Assembly (NCBI GenBank): GCA_038243605.1
Contig: JBBSQX010000003.1
Span: forward strand, 1 to 64,000
Length of the DNA stretch: 64,000 nucleotides
Origin: Terrimesophilobacter sp038243605
Lineage (GTDB): Bacteria > Actinomycetota > Actinomycetes > Actinomycetales > Microbacteriaceae
Reading direction: 5' to 3'
Below the pieces are notes generated by a model, which was not told the DNA's origin, ran no database searches, and worked only from the letters and a program-made list of their open reading frames with translations. Position numbers and translations under genes: made by a program. Below are positions 1 to 8,030 of this stretch, in pieces. The number at the start of each line of letters is the position of its first letter. The first letter of the stretch is position 1.

Positions 1-320
1 AAGACCAGCGGTTCCTGTTTCAACGTTTTTTTGAGCTGGCAGGGTGCGAGGTGACAGCCACAGAGTCGGCAGAAGGCGCGCTGGCTGTTTTCGCCAGCGA
101 CCCTCCCGATCTAGTGATGATTGATCTCATTCTTCCTGGCATGAACGGGTGGGAGCTGGCCGAGCACATTCAGCGGGAATGGCCAGAGTGCGTGGTGGTC
201 AGCGCGTCGGTCCTTGGCGTGGATCGGCATCCAGCATCCGACGCGCAGTTCATGAAGCCGGTAACGCGAGCAAATATCACACACGTTCTCGAAAACTTCG
301 TTCAAAGGTGGGCCGTCTGA
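1..320 (+). CDS. Stand-alone response regulator receiver protein, 5' end outside window
   Basis: The frame is already open at base 3, so the gene begins upstream of the window; about 105 C-terminal residues are visible. They form the second half of a CheY-like receiver: the phospho-acceptor Asp in MIDLILPGMNG, a Ser in VVSAS and the switch Lys in FMKPV. The protein stops about 25 residues after that Lys, so there is no C-terminal DNA-binding or enzymatic output domain. Whether another domain lies upstream cannot be seen. It overlaps the next receiver gene by 13 bases, and a histidine kinase follows, so the three genes are probably one signalling operon. Confidence 0.85.
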   Translation, partial: DQRFLFQRFFELAGCEVTATESAEGALAVFASDPPDLVMIDLILPGMNGWELAEHIQREWPECVVVSASVLGVDRHPASDAQFMKPVTRANITHVLENFVQRWAV

Positions 321-721
321 TTTTTGGCAACCCCGCCCCCCTGAGCGTCGTCGCCGCAGATGACGACGACGATATCCGCGCCCTTGTTGCGATTGCGGTG
401 GAGCGTGCTGGGTTGCACTTGGCCGCTTCTGTGGCCGACGGTAATGCGGCGTGGGCCGCGATTCAGCACTTGGTGCCTGATGTGGTTATTCTCGATGTTT
501 CGATGCCGGGAAAGTCGGGCCTTGACCTGTGCCGATTGATCCGCGCAGACGACGCGCTGAAGGACATGACGGTGCTGCTTTTGTCTGCCTCCGTGACCGA
601 ATGGTCGCAGCAGTCTGGATTGGATGTGGGCGCAAACGAGTACTTGATGAAGCCTTTCAGCCCTCGCGAGCTGGCCGCCCGACTTTCTGAGCTTGCCTCA
701 AGGCGTGAGGCAAAGCCGTGA
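308..721 (+). CDS. Single-domain response regulator (CheY-like)
   Basis: A 137-residue protein that is one complete receiver domain: acidic cluster ADDDDD near residue 18, phospho-acceptor Asp63 in VVILDVSMPG, Ser in LLLSAS and switch Lys115 in LMKPFSP. I chose the GTG at 308 because it starts just before the first strand of the fold and has AAAGG upstream; the open frame continues to 149 but that stretch is a shadow of the preceding gene. There is no output domain. Its stop overlaps the start of the histidine kinase (GTGA), which suggests translational coupling. It is probably phosphorylated by that kinase; what it acts on is unknown. Confidence 0.85.
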   Translation: MGRLIFGNPAPLSVVAADDDDDIRALVAIAVERAGLHLAASVADGNAAWAAIQHLVPDVVILDVSMPGKSGLDLCRLIRADDALKDMTVLLLSASVTEWSQQSGLDVGANEYLMKPFSPRELAARLSELASRREAKP

Positions 722-2457
722 ACCTCGCACGCATCTACGCCCGGGTGAGGGCGGACAGCCCGACAACCATCGTGAAGCAGATTCCCGTCGCCACATTCTT
801 TTTGCTCGCGTTGGTTATCGTCATCCTGGCGCCGATGAACTTTGTCGACAACCCCACGGCGATGGCGACGAGTATGACTATCGCCGGGTTCGCCACTGTT
901 CTCGCCTTGTACTTCACCTCGCGCTCCATGACCACTGGGTGGGCGCTGGTTGTGCCGGCGTTGGACTTTGTGGCGATCGGATTCCTTCGGGTTGGGACCG
1001 GTACAAACAATTCTGCTTTTACGGCTCTCGTTATCCTGCCCATTGTGTGGCTTGCCGCTGAGCACGGAAGACGCTTCATCGTCTATTCCGCGTTGGGTGC
1101 TGCGTTAGCGCTTCTTCTCCCCGTTGCGTATGACTGGCACCTGTTGTTGGATGCGCCGTTCATGGTTCGCGGTCTCATGGCACCGGCCGTGTTTGCGGTC
1201 GCCGCCGCGGTCATCAACGAGCTCTCTCGCCAGTGGAGACGACGGGCGGACTCCGCAAGTCGGGAGGCAGCCGAACGGGCAGAATTGTTGCGGGAGAGTG
1301 TGGAGCACTCGCAGCAGCTTGCGGAAAGTGCGGCCAAACTTCGCGAATTGGAGCGCATGTTCCGTGGGCTCTGGGGTGCGGTCACTGAACAATCGGTTAT
1401 CGGAACAGACCGTTCCGGTTTAATTGACGCATGGAACCCTGGAGCAGTGAAACTTCTCGGGCTCAGTGATGTCGAGACGGAAGGCATTCGACGAATTGAC
1501 GAGTTCCACTTGGCGGAGGAACTCACCAGTCGATCGAAGGAACTGAATTTTCCCGTGGGGGAGACGGTATTGAATCCTGGCTTTTCTGCATTAGTTGAGC
1601 CGACACGCTTGGGTAACGCGGATGTGCGGGAGTGGACTTATGTTGGCGCCAATGGTCACCTGGTCCCGGTCGAGCTCGCGGTCACCGCTCGGCTAACTGA
1701 GTCGGGGGATATCGCTGGTTACCTGTTTGTCGCGAACGATGTGACGAAAGCGAAGGAGCTGTCGCGTTTGAAGGACGAGTTCGTCGGACTGATCTCTCAC
1801 GAGTTGAGGACGCCGCTGAGCTCTATTCTCGGGTACCTCGAACTTTTACGTGATGAGGAGGGCGTTGAGCTATCGAAAAACCAGTTGCACTACCTTTCGG
1901 TGGCCGAACGCAATGCAAATCGACTTTTGCGTTTAGTCGGCGACCTGCTTTTCACCGCTCAAGTCGATTCTGGAATGTTTCATATTAATCAGACTGAGCA
2001 GAGTCTTGACCTGATCGTTTCTGCTTCGGTGGAATCGGCTCGCCCGGCAGCATCCACTGCAGGTATCACCCTGAATGCGAGCATCGCAAACGGCGTCATG
2101 ATCCGCGGGGACGCGGTTCGCATAGGGCAGGCGAGCGACAACCTGATCTCTAATGCATTGAAATTCACTCCGGCGGGTGGAACGGTCACCGTCAGCGTCG
2201 CGACTACTGCGACCCAGGCGGTCGTGTCGATTCGGGATACAGGAATGGGTATCGCGTCGGCAGAACTTGATCAGTTGTTCTCGAGATTCTTTAGAGCCTC
2301 AACGGCAACGAAAAATGCCGTTCCTGGAGTGGGTCTTGGCCTTGTCATCACGAAAGCCATCGTCACGGCGCACGGCGGTGAGCTCGGGGTGACGAGCGAA
2401 GAAGGAATGGGGACTTGTTTCACGATGACCCTGCCGCTGATCGACGCTATCGTTTGA
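718..2457 (+). CDS. Membrane PAS-domain sensor histidine kinase
   Basis: A 579-residue kinase. About six hydrophobic segments fill residues 20-165, a charged coiled-coil region covers about 165-215, and a PAS domain follows at about 225-345 (VIGTDRSG, DAWNPGA). The HisKA box SHELRTPLSSI has the phosphorylatable His361. The ATPase domain shows an N box (DNLISNALKF), a G1 box (DTGMGI) and a G2 box (GVGLGLVI). The start GTG overlaps the stop of the upstream receiver. The signal is not evident; the PAS domain may bind a small ligand or cofactor. The 3' end overlaps the convergent aminotransferase gene by 11 bases. Confidence 0.92.
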   Translation: MNLARIYARVRADSPTTIVKQIPVATFFLLALVIVILAPMNFVDNPTAMATSMTIAGFATVLALYFTSRSMTTGWALVVPALDFVAIGFLRVGTGTNNSAFTALVILPIVWLAAEHGRRFIVYSALGAALALLLPVAYDWHLLLDAPFMVRGLMAPAVFAVAAAVINELSRQWRRRADSASREAAERAELLRESVEHSQQLAESAAKLRELERMFRGLWGAVTEQSVIGTDRSGLIDAWNPGAVKLLGLSDVETEGIRRIDEFHLAEELTSRSKELNFPVGETVLNPGFSALVEPTRLGNADVREWTYVGANGHLVPVELAVTARLTESGDIAGYLFVANDVTKAKELSRLKDEFVGLISHELRTPLSSILGYLELLRDEEGVELSKNQLHYLSVAERNANRLLRLVGDLLFTAQVDSGMFHINQTEQSLDLIVSASVESARPAASTAGITLNASIANGVMIRGDAVRIGQASDNLISNALKFTPAGGTVTVSVATTATQAVVSIRDTGMGIASAELDQLFSRFFRASTATKNAVPGVGLGLVITKAIVTAHGGELGVTSEEGMGTCFTMTLPLIDAIV

Positions 2458-3643
2458 GGTTCGCGAGTTGTGCTGAGGCGCGCTCCAGAACGTCTGCTTT
2501 CTTGCAGAAGGCGAAACGAATAAGGGTTCCGAAGTCGGCACGGTGCTCAGGCCGCACAAATGCTGTGACCGGTATGCCCACCACTCCTGCGAGGGCGGGG
2601 AGCTTGCGACACGCTGCGTCGGCATCCGCGAAGCCGAGCGGCGCGGCATCCGCGACTATGAAGTAACCGGCCTGCGGTTTCGTGACAATAAAGCCGGCAG
2701 CGGTGAGTCCCTTGGAGAGTAACTCGCTTTTACTGTGGAGGTGGCTGGCAAGTTTTGCAAAGTAGGTATCGGGCAGACTGAGCCCCACGGCAGTCGCGGG
2801 CTGAAACGGGGCACCATTCACAAAGGTGAGGTACTGCTTCACCGCGAGGATCGCTTGAATCAGGTCGTGTGGGGCGGTGATCCAGCCGATCTTCCACCCC
2901 GTGGTGTTGAACGTTTTGCCACCGCTGGAGATACTGACGGTGCGTTCGCGTGCCCCTGGCAGGCTCGCGATCGGTTCGTGACGGATGCCGAACGTGAGGT
3001 GTTCATACACTTCGTCGGTGACAATAATCGCATCGTGCTTGTGCGCGAGCTCAACAATGAGCTCACGAGTTTCGTGACTCAAAATTGTGCCCGTTGGGTT
3101 GTGCGGGTCGTTGATGAGGATGATGCGGGTGTTGTCGTTCACTGCCGCACGCAGCTCGTCGTGGTCGGGCTGGACCTCTGCACCGCGCAGCGGAACTGTC
3201 ACGTGCTTAGCTTCCGCGAGCCCCGCGATGGCGGCGTAGGAGTCATAGAAGGGCTCTAGCGTGACAATCTCATCACCGCGATCGGTGAGAGCCAGAATTG
3301 TGGCGGCAAGAGCCTCAGTGGCACCTGCGGTGACGAGCACTTCGCGATCTGGGTCCACCGTGATGCCGTAAAACCGCGCCTGGTGTTCGGCGATGGAGTT
3401 GCGCAACACGGGCATGCCGAGGCCGGGTGGGTATTGGTTGACTCCGCTGCGGATGGCATCGCAGGCGGCCTCCAGCACCTCGGTGGGGCCGTCTTCGTCT
3501 GGGAAGCCTTGACCGAGGTTGATCGCCCCAGTGGACACCGCCAGCGCAGACATCTCCGCAAAAATGGTGGGCCGTAGCTCTCCGTCATCGGCGAGAAGCA
3601 TTGCCCCGCGTGCCGTTCGCTGCCATGCGCCGTGTACCGTCAT
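2447..3643 (-). CDS. PLP-dependent class I/II aminotransferase
   Basis: A 398-residue fold-type I aminotransferase. The substrate-side motif INLGQGFPDEDGP is at 41-53, the NPTG box at 182-185, the Asp-x-x-Tyr of the PLP pocket at TDEVYEH (209-215), and the Schiff-base Lys243 in SSGGKTFNTTGW. The sequence resembles the KAT/YbdL/DapC-like branch (kynurenine, methionine or N-succinyl-diaminopimelate aminotransferases), whose substrates cannot be told apart by eye. It stands alone between a kinase gene and a lipoprotein gene, so context gives no pathway. The ATG at 3643 gives a full-length N terminus. Confidence 0.88.
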   Translation of the reverse strand: MTVHGAWQRTARGAMLLADDGELRPTIFAEMSALAVSTGAINLGQGFPDEDGPTEVLEAACDAIRSGVNQYPPGLGMPVLRNSIAEHQARFYGITVDPDREVLVTAGATEALAATILALTDRGDEIVTLEPFYDSYAAIAGLAEAKHVTVPLRGAEVQPDHDELRAAVNDNTRIILINDPHNPTGTILSHETRELIVELAHKHDAIIVTDEVYEHLTFGIRHEPIASLPGARERTVSISSGGKTFNTTGWKIGWITAPHDLIQAILAVKQYLTFVNGAPFQPATAVGLSLPDTYFAKLASHLHSKSELLSKGLTAAGFIVTKPQAGYFIVADAAPLGFADADAACRKLPALAGVVGIPVTAFVRPEHRADFGTLIRFAFCKKADVLERASAQLANLKR

Positions 3644-3713
3644 GCACCCACGTTATCTCTCGTTGTGGATAACTGCGGCGTCGTGGGGCCGCTGTGCCCT
3701 ACCGTCTTGTCTC

Positions 3714-4265
3714 ATGGGAATTCGGATGCTGCCACCTGCAGCCTTGCTCGTCGTCACGCTTCTGCTCGCCGGCTGCGTGCCAAGCGAGCCCAATGTCACA
3801 CCCGTGCCCGAGCCCTCCGCGACACCGATCTTCGCCTCCGACGAGGAAGCGCTCGCCGCGGCCACTGACGCGTACGCGAAGTACCTGGAAGTTTCTGATG
3901 CGATTTTTGCAAATGGTGGGGAAGGAGCTGACGCGCTTTCAGAAGTCTTGGCGGGGGATCAACTTCAGATTGAGAATGATGGATTTGTTCAAGTTCAAAC
4001 AAATGGTTGGCATAGCATCGGATCGACGAAATTCGATCAAGTCGTCTTGCAACAGTTTGATCCGACTTCTAATGGCGCCTCAATTGTCGTTGCCTACCTG
4101 TGTGAAGACATCTCGGGTACGCAAGTGCTAAATGCTACCGGCGAATCCGTTAGAGCCGAAGGCCTTCGTGAACGATCGCTATACGAAGTGACATTTGATG
4201 CGAGCCCCGAGGCATCGTCGCTTCTAGTGTCGGATAAAGATATCTGGGGGAGTGGAAAATGCTAA
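3714..4265 (+). CDS. Small secreted lipoprotein of unknown function
   Basis: A 183-residue protein with a lipoprotein signal: hydrophobic stretch from about residue 5, then LLLAGC with the lipidated Cys at about 21. The mature part begins with a Pro/Ser-rich linker and a predicted helix (DEEALAAATDAYAKY) that is common at the start of small actinobacterial lipoproteins. I started at ATG 3714; ATG 3726 is possible. Its stop lies inside the next gene (14-base overlap), so the two are probably made together. The middle of the gene (about 3880-4250) is richer in A+T than its neighbours, which may point to recent acquisition. Confidence 0.75.
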   Translation: MGIRMLPPAALLVVTLLLAGCVPSEPNVTPVPEPSATPIFASDEEALAAATDAYAKYLEVSDAIFANGGEGADALSEVLAGDQLQIENDGFVQVQTNGWHSIGSTKFDQVVLQQFDPTSNGASIVVAYLCEDISGTQVLNATGESVRAEGLRERSLYEVTFDASPEASSLLVSDKDIWGSGKC

Positions 4266-5067
4266 GAACGCTCGCGTGTGTATTTTTTTGTGCGGCTCGA
4301 TTGTTGTTTTTCCAGCCATCAGCTCCGCAGACACAGCCGATTGTTCTCTCGCTACTGCTTACACATCCGGGTGTCCGGTAGTCATAGTTACTTTAGATCC
4401 CGAGGAAGTCACGCTTGATGGCACAATTCCGAAGCCTGACGCGGGCTCGGGAGACTCTAGCGCGGGTTCTTGGGACGATTCCGGGGCATCACGAGCGGGC
4501 GCGGGCGGTGCCGGCGCCGGTTCGCCGAATGACGCGACCACACCCGCAATAGTCAGGGATGGCTACACGGTCACTGCAGCGTTGACTCTCACCGACATCG
4601 CGAAGTTTCGACCGAATGCAGGCACTGATTCGATGCAACCCAACGGGTGGATGATCGTCGGATTGTCCACAAACTTTTTCGCTCATGCTACCCAGCACAT
4701 CAAGTCAGGAACGCTACTGGGAGGGCCGGCCTCCGTTCGGTTCACTCCGGTGCAGTACTCCTGGACATACGGCGACGGGGCCACGCGCACCACATCCACG
4801 CCGGGCGCGACCTGGTCGGCGCAGGGGATCGCCGAGTTCGACGCGACCCCAACCAGCCATATCTACAGCGCGCCCGGCCGGTATGTGATCGACCTCACCA
4901 TCGGTTACGCACCCGAGTATCAACTCGCTTCCGGCACAGCATGGATTCCCGTGAGCGGGGTTGTGTGGGCACCAGCAAACCAACTTGTGGCGGTAGCCGC
5001 AGCTGGCGCAAAAACGGTGCTCGTCGAAGACGAATGCACCGTGAACCCTGGTGGCCCAGGCTGCTGA
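4252..5067 (+). CDS. Secreted PKD-like domain protein
   Basis: A 271-residue protein with a signal peptide at about 1-26 (hydrophobic FLCGSIVVFPAISSADT). A Gly/Ala/Ser-rich linker runs at about 62-100. A PKD-like beta domain follows (SWTYGDG with SHIYSAPGRYVIDLT, about 175-225), a fold used in extracellular proteins for protein or glycan contacts. A short Cys-containing tail ends at GPGC. The GTG start overlaps the upstream lipoprotein gene. Together the pair looks like a surface-exposed module. The first 80 bases share the lower GC of the lipoprotein gene; the second half has the usual base composition. Function unknown. Confidence 0.72.
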   Translation: MENAKNARVCIFLCGSIVVFPAISSADTADCSLATAYTSGCPVVIVTLDPEEVTLDGTIPKPDAGSGDSSAGSWDDSGASRAGAGGAGAGSPNDATTPAIVRDGYTVTAALTLTDIAKFRPNAGTDSMQPNGWMIVGLSTNFFAHATQHIKSGTLLGGPASVRFTPVQYSWTYGDGATRTTSTPGATWSAQGIAEFDATPTSHIYSAPGRYVIDLTIGYAPEYQLASGTAWIPVSGVVWAPANQLVAVAAAGAKTVLVEDECTVNPGGPGC

Positions 5068-5218
5068 ACTGCCCACATCGCAACGCCCCGTCGCGCATCG
5101 CACCTCCCGAGAATCACTGTCATCATCGCCGCAATCACATTTGCTGTGTTCTTCGGGCACTCGGCAGGTGTGGCCATTAGCGAGAAACGCTCGTAGGCGA
5201 GCTCACAGCGCAGACAAA

Positions 5219-5264
5219 TACAATGTTCAGGCTGCAGTTGGATGCTATCCATGCTTGAAAGGAG
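5219..5264 (+). promoter_or_regulatory. Candidate promoter -10 and ribosome-binding site of the HtrA gene
   Basis: TACAAT at 5219-5224 resembles a primary-sigma -10 box; no good -35 is visible. AAAGGAG at 5258-5264, seven bases ahead of ATG 5272, is a strong Shine-Dalgarno site and decides the start over the in-frame ATG at 5242. Confidence 0.4.
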
Positions 5265-5271
5265 CACCCCG

Positions 5272-6576
5272 ATGACTGACAACCCCGAACCTACGTATCA
5301 ACTACTCACTGACGAGCACACGAAGAAGACCAGCAAGAAGTCTTCGCCACTCGGGCTCGCGGCCATTGCCCTCGCCGTCGGTGCACTAGTTGGAGGCGTA
5401 TCCGGTGCAGGTGTCGCCACGTTGGCGATCAACTCAAACCTCCCATCCGGCACCGTCGCCTCCCCAGCAGGGCCGGGAACAATTACGGTCAACGATGCGG
5501 CCAACGCCACGCAGGTCACCGCAATTGCCGCCTCCGCCGGCCCCTCCGTTGTCACAGTCTCTGTGCAAGGTGGAACAGCGGGCGGAACAGGTTCCGGAGT
5601 GATCGTCAGTGAAGACGGCTTCATCGTCACCAACACACACGTCGTGACACTCGACGGCGAAACAGCGCACGCCACGATCGAAGTCCAAACGTATGACGGC
5701 CACCTCTACACCGCCAAACTTGTCGGCACCGACCCGATCACCGATATTGCGGTCATCAAAATCGATGGCACCTTCGCGCCGCTGCAATTCGCTGATTCGA
5801 ACAAGCTGAACGTTGGGGATACGGCCATCGCGATTGGTGCACCTCTCGGGCTCTCCAACACCGTCACCAACGGAATCGTTAGTGCGCTCAACCGCAGCAT
5901 CACCATTTCATCGTCCGCTGCACCGAAAGACGACACCGGCAAGGCCCCGGAAGGGGACGGCGGCGGTCAAGACGAATCTAGTCCGTTCAACTGGTGGGAA
6001 TTCCCTGCCCCCAGTGACCCGCAAAAGAAGGGCGAGCAGCAGCCGTCCGCCAGCGGCCAGGCAAAAATCTTCCTCCCGGTTGTGCAAACGGATGCTGCAA
6101 TCAACCCAGGAAACTCGGGTGGCGCACTTCTCGACGCTGACGGCAAAGTCATCGGAATCAACGTTGCGATTGCGGGCACAGGGTCTTCGGTCGGCGCGCA
6201 ATCCGGCAACATTGGTGTTGGCTTCGCCATTCCCTCCAACCTCGCCAAGCGCGTTGCCTTCGACATCATCAACAGCGGAACGGCATCACACGGGCTCCTC
6301 GGCGCGACCGTAATGGACGTCACAAGTGACGCTGCGATCACGTCCAAAACTGTTGTCGGTGCAAGTGTTCAATCGATTTCCAAGGGTGGCGCGGCTGATA
6401 AGGCTGGCATCCACAAAGGCGACATTGTGACCGCGTTCAATGGGCTGCCCATTACTGGCAGCATCGACCTCACGGCACAGGTGAGGGCGGCAGAGGCTGG
6501 CTCAGAAGCGAGCGTCACCTATCTGCGCGGCGACACGCCGACGACCGTCACAGTGACCCTCGGCGCGCTCAACTAA
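5272..6576 (+). CDS. HtrA/PepD-like membrane-anchored serine protease with PDZ domain
   Basis: A 434-residue protease. A cytoplasmic N tail of about 28 residues precedes one transmembrane segment (LGLAAIALAVGALVGG), followed by a trypsin-like domain outside the membrane. The triad is His123 (NTHVV), Asp158 (ITDIAV) and Ser282 (NPGNSGGAL). An acidic, Pro-rich insertion of about 60 residues sits between two core strands (after ALNRSIT), as in actinobacterial HtrA/PepD proteins. The PDZ domain covers about 335-430 (GADKAGIHKGDIVTAFNG). Family members degrade or refold damaged exported proteins during envelope stress. The start is set by a strong AAAGGAG site. A hairpin after the stop may end the transcript. 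Confidence 0.92.
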   Translation: MTDNPEPTYQLLTDEHTKKTSKKSSPLGLAAIALAVGALVGGVSGAGVATLAINSNLPSGTVASPAGPGTITVNDAANATQVTAIAASAGPSVVTVSVQGGTAGGTGSGVIVSEDGFIVTNTHVVTLDGETAHATIEVQTYDGHLYTAKLVGTDPITDIAVIKIDGTFAPLQFADSNKLNVGDTAIAIGAPLGLSNTVTNGIVSALNRSITISSSAAPKDDTGKAPEGDGGGQDESSPFNWWEFPAPSDPQKKGEQQPSASGQAKIFLPVVQTDAAINPGNSGGALLDADGKVIGINVAIAGTGSSVGAQSGNIGVGFAIPSNLAKRVAFDIINSGTASHGLLGATVMDVTSDAAITSKTVVGASVQSISKGGAADKAGIHKGDIVTAFNGLPITGSIDLTAQVRAAEAGSEASVTYLRGDTPTTVTVTLGALN

Positions 6577-6588
6577 ATGCACGGCGCG

Positions 6589-6623
6589 AGAAGCCCGGTC
6601 ACCATTGTGGTGGCCGGGCTTCT
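6589..6623 (+). terminator. Hairpin after the HtrA gene
   Basis: AGAAGCCCGG and CCGGGCTTCT pair around an inner CACC/GGTG stem, giving about 15 base pairs with one G-U and a 5-base loop. There is no T-run, so it would be an actinobacterial-type terminator without a U tract. Confidence 0.55.
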
Positions 6624-6625
6624 GC

Positions 6626-6631
6626 CATAGT
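6626..6631 (+). promoter_or_regulatory. -10 box of a probably leaderless glycosyltransferase gene
   Basis: CATAGT ends seven bases before ATG 6638, the spacing expected when transcription starts at the A of the start codon. No Shine-Dalgarno sequence precedes the ATG. Confidence 0.4.
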
Positions 6632-6637
6632 TGACGA

Positions 6638-7681
6638 ATGGCATCCTCGGTGGAGAAGTACCCCGCAGTCACCTACGTCATGCCTGTTCTGAACGAGTTT
6701 CAGTACGTGCAGAGCGCGATCTCGACAATCCTTGAGCAGGACTACCCAGGTTACAAAGAAATCGTCATCGCGTTGGGCCCCTCCACCGACGGCACCACCG
6801 AGCTTGTCCTGGAGCTTGCCGAAAAGGAGCCACGGATTCGTACGGTTGTGAACCCAGGGCCAGACATTCCGGTTGGGCTGAACTTGGCCATCCGCGCAAG
6901 CGCGAACCCGATCGTGGTGCGCGTTGATGCGCACTCCGAACTCGAACATCATTACACGACGGAGGCGGTGGCAACCCTTCAGCGAACGGGTGCCGCCAAC
7001 GTGGGTGGGGTGATGCTCGCAAAAGGCACCACGCCGTTCCAATCGTCGGTGGCAAGGGCATACAACAGCCCCTTCGGTCTGGGCGGGGCCCGCTACCACG
7101 GTGGTGCGACAGAAGGATCGGCGGAGTCCGCGTATCTTGGCGTCTTCCGGCGTGAGGCCCTCGAGAAGGCTGGCCTCTTCGATGAGACGATTCGGCGAGG
7201 CGAAGACTGGGAACTGAACTTACGCATCCGCGATGGCGGCGGTAAGGTGTGGTTCGATCCGAAACTCAAGGTCACCTATTGGCCGCGAGAGAACTGGCCA
7301 AAGCTCGTGCGGCAGTTTTTTGCCACCGGCGTGTGGCGGGCAGAATTGGTGCGACGCACTCGGGGGCGCAACCCTTGGCGTTTCTACGCACCGCCGCTTC
7401 TCGTCTTTTCTCTCATTGCGTGCATCGTTGTGGCGGCGCTTCAACTCACCGGGGTGCTGCACGGCAAAATGGGACTTGCGGCGAGCGCGGTGTATCTTGC
7501 GCCGGTCCTTTACCTTGCACTCATCACCTGGGTTGCCCTCACCAAAGACAAGGTGACACCGTGGCGAGACCGGTGGCTGTTTCTGATCGTGCTGCCCACC
7601 ATGCACGTGAGCTGGGGGACCGGATTTCTCGTAGGCATCATCCGCGGCGCCGGCAATACGAATGATACTTCGCGCACCTAG
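6638..7681 (+). CDS. Family 2 glycosyltransferase with C-terminal membrane segments
   Basis: A 347-residue protein. The N-terminal GT-A domain shows VMPVLNE at about 14, the nucleotide-binding region GPSTDGT, a DxD-like VDAHSELE and, later, the acceptor/catalytic region RRGEDWELNLR. Three or four hydrophobic segments occupy about 250-335. The layout resembles ExoA-type transferases that add sugars to lipid-linked intermediates on the cytoplasmic face of the membrane. It lies next to glycerophosphotransferase and polymer-export genes, so it may prime or decorate the same surface polymer. Donor and acceptor cannot be told from sequence. Confidence 0.88.
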   Translation: MASSVEKYPAVTYVMPVLNEFQYVQSAISTILEQDYPGYKEIVIALGPSTDGTTELVLELAEKEPRIRTVVNPGPDIPVGLNLAIRASANPIVVRVDAHSELEHHYTTEAVATLQRTGAANVGGVMLAKGTTPFQSSVARAYNSPFGLGGARYHGGATEGSAESAYLGVFRREALEKAGLFDETIRRGEDWELNLRIRDGGGKVWFDPKLKVTYWPRENWPKLVRQFFATGVWRAELVRRTRGRNPWRFYAPPLLVFSLIACIVVAALQLTGVLHGKMGLAASAVYLAPVLYLALITWVALTKDKVTPWRDRWLFLIVLPTMHVSWGTGFLVGIIRGAGNTNDTSRT

Positions 7682-7695
7682 CGCACGTGTTTGGC

Positions 7696-8028
7696 TTACT
7701 TGGGGGCCCTTGGCCTTTTCGGTTTTGGAAGCGGCAGAATGTCGGCAGTGCGCTGCACGAGATTCTGCAACCACTCTCGGTTTTCAAGGAGATCACCCGG
7801 TACCGCATAGTAAAGCTTGGAGCCCTGGTAGGGGGGTGCCATCGTCTCTGGACCGAGAACAGCTTCCGCGACGGTCGTGGGCTTCACGAACACCGTGTCG
7901 TCGCAGATGAACCCGACGGTCTTCTCGTCGCAGTACAGGGCGTATTCGCCGAACATGGCGCGCACACGCACATCGAGTGGATCGAGTTGGTCGAGCACGT
8001 ACTCCGCAGTTTCTTTGCGCGTTGCCAT
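7696..8028 (-). CDS. TfoX N-terminal domain protein
   Basis: A 110-residue protein matching the TfoX/Sxy N-terminal domain: RAMFGEYALYCDEKTVGFICDDTVFVKPT is the characteristic stretch (about 22-50), and a basic Pro/Lys tail (PKPKRPRAPK) ends it. The C-terminal TfoX domain of the proteobacterial competence activators is missing, as in many short Gram-positive members of unknown role. It starts two bases after the stop of the upstream glycerophosphotransferase gene, so it is probably co-transcribed and coupled with it. Confidence 0.8.
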   Translation of the reverse strand: MATRKETAEYVLDQLDPLDVRVRAMFGEYALYCDEKTVGFICDDTVFVKPTTVAEAVLGPETMAPPYQGSKLYYAVPGDLLENREWLQNLVQRTADILPLPKPKRPRAPK

Positions 8029-8030
8029 CG

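Noticed and set aside
5203..5209. TCACAGC upstream of the HtrA gene, identical to the first repeat ahead of the OmpR-type regulator
   Set aside because: Only one copy is present and it lies between the -35 and -10 positions; a 7-base match is too weak to claim regulation.
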